A stretch of 64,000 nucleotides of DNA from Acholeplasmataceae bacterium UBA2284 (lineage in GTDB: Bacteria; Bacillota_I; Bacilli_A; Acholeplasmatales; Acholeplasmataceae): assembly GCA_002345705.1 (NCBI GenBank), contig DDWO01000014.1, positions 1-64,000 on the forward strand. Direction: 5' to 3'. Position numbers and translations under genes: made by a program. Under the pieces are notes generated by a model. That model was given only the letters and a program-made list of their open reading frames with translations. It searched no databases and had not been told where the DNA came from. Positions 62,203 to 64,000 of the stretch are shown here, in pieces (positions within the stretch are counted from its first letter, which is position 1; the number at the start of each line of letters is the position of its first letter).

Positions 62203-64000
62203 ATCGTTAAAATTTAAAATAAGTTCGAATTTGAAAAATCTGATTGGTAAAGATTTGATAAATAATAAGTATATTGCAGTTTTTGAATTGGTAAAAAATT
62301 CATACGATGCAAATGCTACAAAAGTAACGATTATTTTCAAAGATCTTGGGTCAAAAGATGCGAAAATCATTATTGCTGATGATGGGTTTGGGATGAATAA
62401 ACAAGATATCATTCAAAAGTGGTTATTTGTTGCATATTCAGAGAAGCGTCATCATTATACTCAGACAGACTCAAATGACTATAGAAATAGGCTCAAAAGA
62501 AACTATGCAGGAGCCAAAGGTGTTGGAAGATTTTCTTGTGATAGGTTAGGCCAATTTTTACGAATGGAAACAACAACACAGAGTGAAAAAAAAATTCATC
62601 AAATTAACGTCGATTGGTCTGATTTTGAGGATGATGATCTTAAAGAATTTATTAGTATAAATGTTGACTATAGTGAGATTGACAAACCCACAGAAAGTAA
62701 CTCAGGAACCACACTATTTATTTCTGGATTGCGAGAATCATGGAATAGAACAGATTTACTTGATTTAAAAAAATCACTAATGAAGTTATGTAGTCCACTA
62801 GAAAATGAAGCCGTTTTTGAGATTGAATTGGTAGTACCACAAGAAAAGGAAGAAGACTTAAAAATAAGCAAATTACCAGCAGCTACGAATGTTCGTGGAG
62901 AAAATGATTTCTCATATAATATTGTCAACGGGTTAATAGTAAATGACTTAATAAAAAAATTAAACATGAAAACTACTAGTATTTCTGTATCTATTTCTCA
63001 TGACGGAGAAACTCTTAAAACTGAATTGAGTGATAGAGGTATTGATTTGTTTACTATACTTGAAAAGAATATTTTTAAAGAGTTAAGCAATATTGAAATC
63101 AAAATTTTATATTTAAATAGAGCGGCAAAAGCGAATTTTACAAGACAAATGGGGATAGAACCAGTTAATTACGGTTCAATTTTTATATATAAAAATGCAT
63201 TTAGAATTTATCCTTATGGTGAACCAGGAGTTGATTTTTTCGGAATTAATCGTAGAAAAGCCCAAGGTTACAATAGATATTTTGGTACTCGTGAAATGAT
63301 TGGGTACATAAGAATTAAAGGAGATTCAAATTACTTCTATGAGACTACTAGTAGAGACGGTGGGTTTGTACGATCAGATGCTACTGTAGAACTTGAAGAA
63401 CTCTTTCTTGAAAAAGCATTAAAAATATTAGAAAAATATGTTGTAAATGGTATTGATTGGGGTGATCCAAACAAAGAAGATTATATAATTGGAGAAAACG
63501 AACAAGGGACAATGCCGATGGATGTCGCTAATGAGATATTAGCTCAGTTTGTTTCAATTTCACATAATGATACCATTTTATCAGCAACGATAAATCCTGA
63601 TATACTTAAAAAAGTAACACCAGAAAACACGAATAATAAGCTTAATAAATATCTTAAGAATTTGAATAAAATCGCTGAAAGAGAGTCAAGTAAAGAGTTA
63701 AATCATATCGTTAAATCTATCGAAAAGCAAATATCAGAGTTAAAATCTCAAAAAGAAATTTCAGATAAAGCTGTTGATGAAACATACTCTAAATTAATCA
63801 ATGCTGAAGACGAGATTTACAAAAGAAAAGAACAACAAGAAAAGATGGAAAATAAACTCAATAAAGATGTTGCTTTTCTTGAAGAAGGCTATCACTTGAT
63901 AGCGAAATATACAGAATCAATCTCAGATAATATAAAATCTATGCAAAAACAAACTGAAAACACGAAAATTTTAGGGCTTATAGATGAAATTGCAGATTGG
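62195..64000 (+). CDS. GHKL ATPase, MutL/MORC-like, cut by the window end
   Basis: 602 codons present, no stop before the window edge. N-terminal GHKL fold: N-box ELVKNSYDANA (E31, N35), G1 box DDGFGM (D62 to M67), G2-like GAKGVGRFS (106-114). Residues about 250-420 look like the S5-type transducer; a long coiled coil occupies about 505-600. This is the pattern of MutL/MORC-type ATPases that occur with cytosine methylases and Vsr or other nucleases in restriction-modification loci, described by Iyer, Abhiman and Aravind in 2008. It starts 8 bases before the methylase stop. The missing 3' end may carry a further catalytic domain. Confidence 0.82.
   Translation, partial: MDESLKFKISSNLKNLIGKDLINNKYIAVFELVKNSYDANATKVTIIFKDLGSKDAKIIIADDGFGMNKQDIIQKWLFVAYSEKRHHYTQTDSNDYRNRLKRNYAGAKGVGRFSCDRLGQFLRMETTTQSEKKIHQINVDWSDFEDDDLKEFISINVDYSEIDKPTESNSGTTLFISGLRESWNRTDLLDLKKSLMKLCSPLENEAVFEIELVVPQEKEEDLKISKLPAATNVRGENDFSYNIVNGLIVNDLIKKLNMKTTSISVSISHDGETLKTELSDRGIDLFTILEKNIFKELSNIEIKILYLNRAAKANFTRQMGIEPVNYGSIFIYKNAFRIYPYGEPGVDFFGINRRKAQGYNRYFGTREMIGYIRIKGDSNYFYETTSRDGGFVRSDATVELEELFLEKALKILEKYVVNGIDWGDPNKEDYIIGENEQGTMPMDVANEILAQFVSISHNDTILSATINPDILKKVTPENTNNKLNKYLKNLNKIAERESSKELNHIVKSIEKQISELKSQKEISDKAVDETYSKLINAEDEIYKRKEQQEKMENKLNKDVAFLEEGYHLIAKYTESISDNIKSMQKQTENTKILGLIDEIADW

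Noticed and set aside
1..64000. Mycoplasma-type code with TGA as tryptophan
   Set aside because: Many conserved genes (alaS, trmR, aroK, the B12-domain gene) end at TGA at the expected length, and conserved Trp positions use TGG, so the standard code applies.
1..64000. CRISPR arrays, tRNA or rRNA genes, prophage
   Set aside because: No regularly spaced repeats, no cloverleaf-like segments and no phage structural genes were seen in the window.

Overview
The window is an AT-rich chromosome segment with a compact bacterial gene layout. It is read with the standard code: many genes end in TGA and tryptophan is encoded by TGG. Core gene order follows the Bacillus subtilis chromosome in several blocks, but the wall-related genes that sit in those blocks in Bacillus (ireB and mltG after alaS, pbpX after recA) are missing. 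This points to a wall-less relative of the Firmicutes that still uses the standard code, meaning an Acholeplasma-like mollicute or a nearby lineage. Genus-level assignment cannot be made from this sequence alone.

Layout. 1-6380 is a tightly overlapping operon: alaS (5' cut by the window edge), ruvX, a DUF1292 gene, trmR, trhP1, trhP2 and a YgjP-like metallopeptidase. greA and the yqeG-yqeH-yqeK-rsfS-yqeM ribosome-assembly block follow, then comEA-comEC, holA, a DnaQ-type exonuclease and rpsT on the opposite strand. 14.6-16.3 kb holds pgsA and recA. 16.3-22.1 kb is an insertion relative to Bacillus: a corrinoid-binding-like protein coupled to an FtsX/LolD-type ABC transporter, an intact GGDEF protein and two minus-strand membrane proteins. 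22.2-34.2 kb returns to core order: rny, ymdB, miaB, ymcA, an unrecognised tail-anchored protein with SAP-like helical units, mutS, mutL, miaA, aroK, aroQ; efp follows at 34.3 kb.

34.95-43.1 kb is accessory. A GntR regulator with its own promoter and a 20-bp near-palindrome precedes a tandemly duplicated module (ABC ATPase, GLUG-type surface protein, 6-TM permease, twice). Next to it is a decayed stretch with an IS3-type transposase fragment and orphan coding remnants. 43.2-48.7 kb is another core block: rluB, cmk, an S1 protein, der, gpsA and hup. 49-52 kb carries an ankyrin protein and three tandem zinc-ribbon/DUF805 membrane proteins. 52-60.9 kb has a GH17-like hydrolase and a CPBP protease on the minus strand, then rdgB, a YfcE-type phosphodiesterase, a choline-kinase-like protein, a large protein with degenerate GGDEF and EAL domains, and an overlapping gene with a HEPN-like R-x5-H motif. 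The window ends in a DNA cytosine-5 methyltransferase translationally coupled to a GHKL (MutL/MORC-like) ATPase that runs off the edge. This is probably the start of a restriction or phage-defence island.

How the genes work together. Two tRNA-modification sets are present: TrhP1/TrhP2/TrmR for wobble uridine 34 and MiaA/MiaB for A37. Repair and recombination are covered by RecA, MutS, MutL with an intact endonuclease motif, RuvX and HolA. RNase Y, YmdB and YmcA represent RNA turnover. One intact diguanylate cyclase and one degenerate GGDEF/EAL protein suggest cyclic-di-nucleotide signalling. The best candidates for undescribed biology are the duplicated GLUG/ABC operon, the degenerate-EAL plus HEPN-like pair, the tail-anchored SAP-like protein between ymcA and mutS, the B12-domain/ABC operon, and the methyltransferase/GHKL pair.
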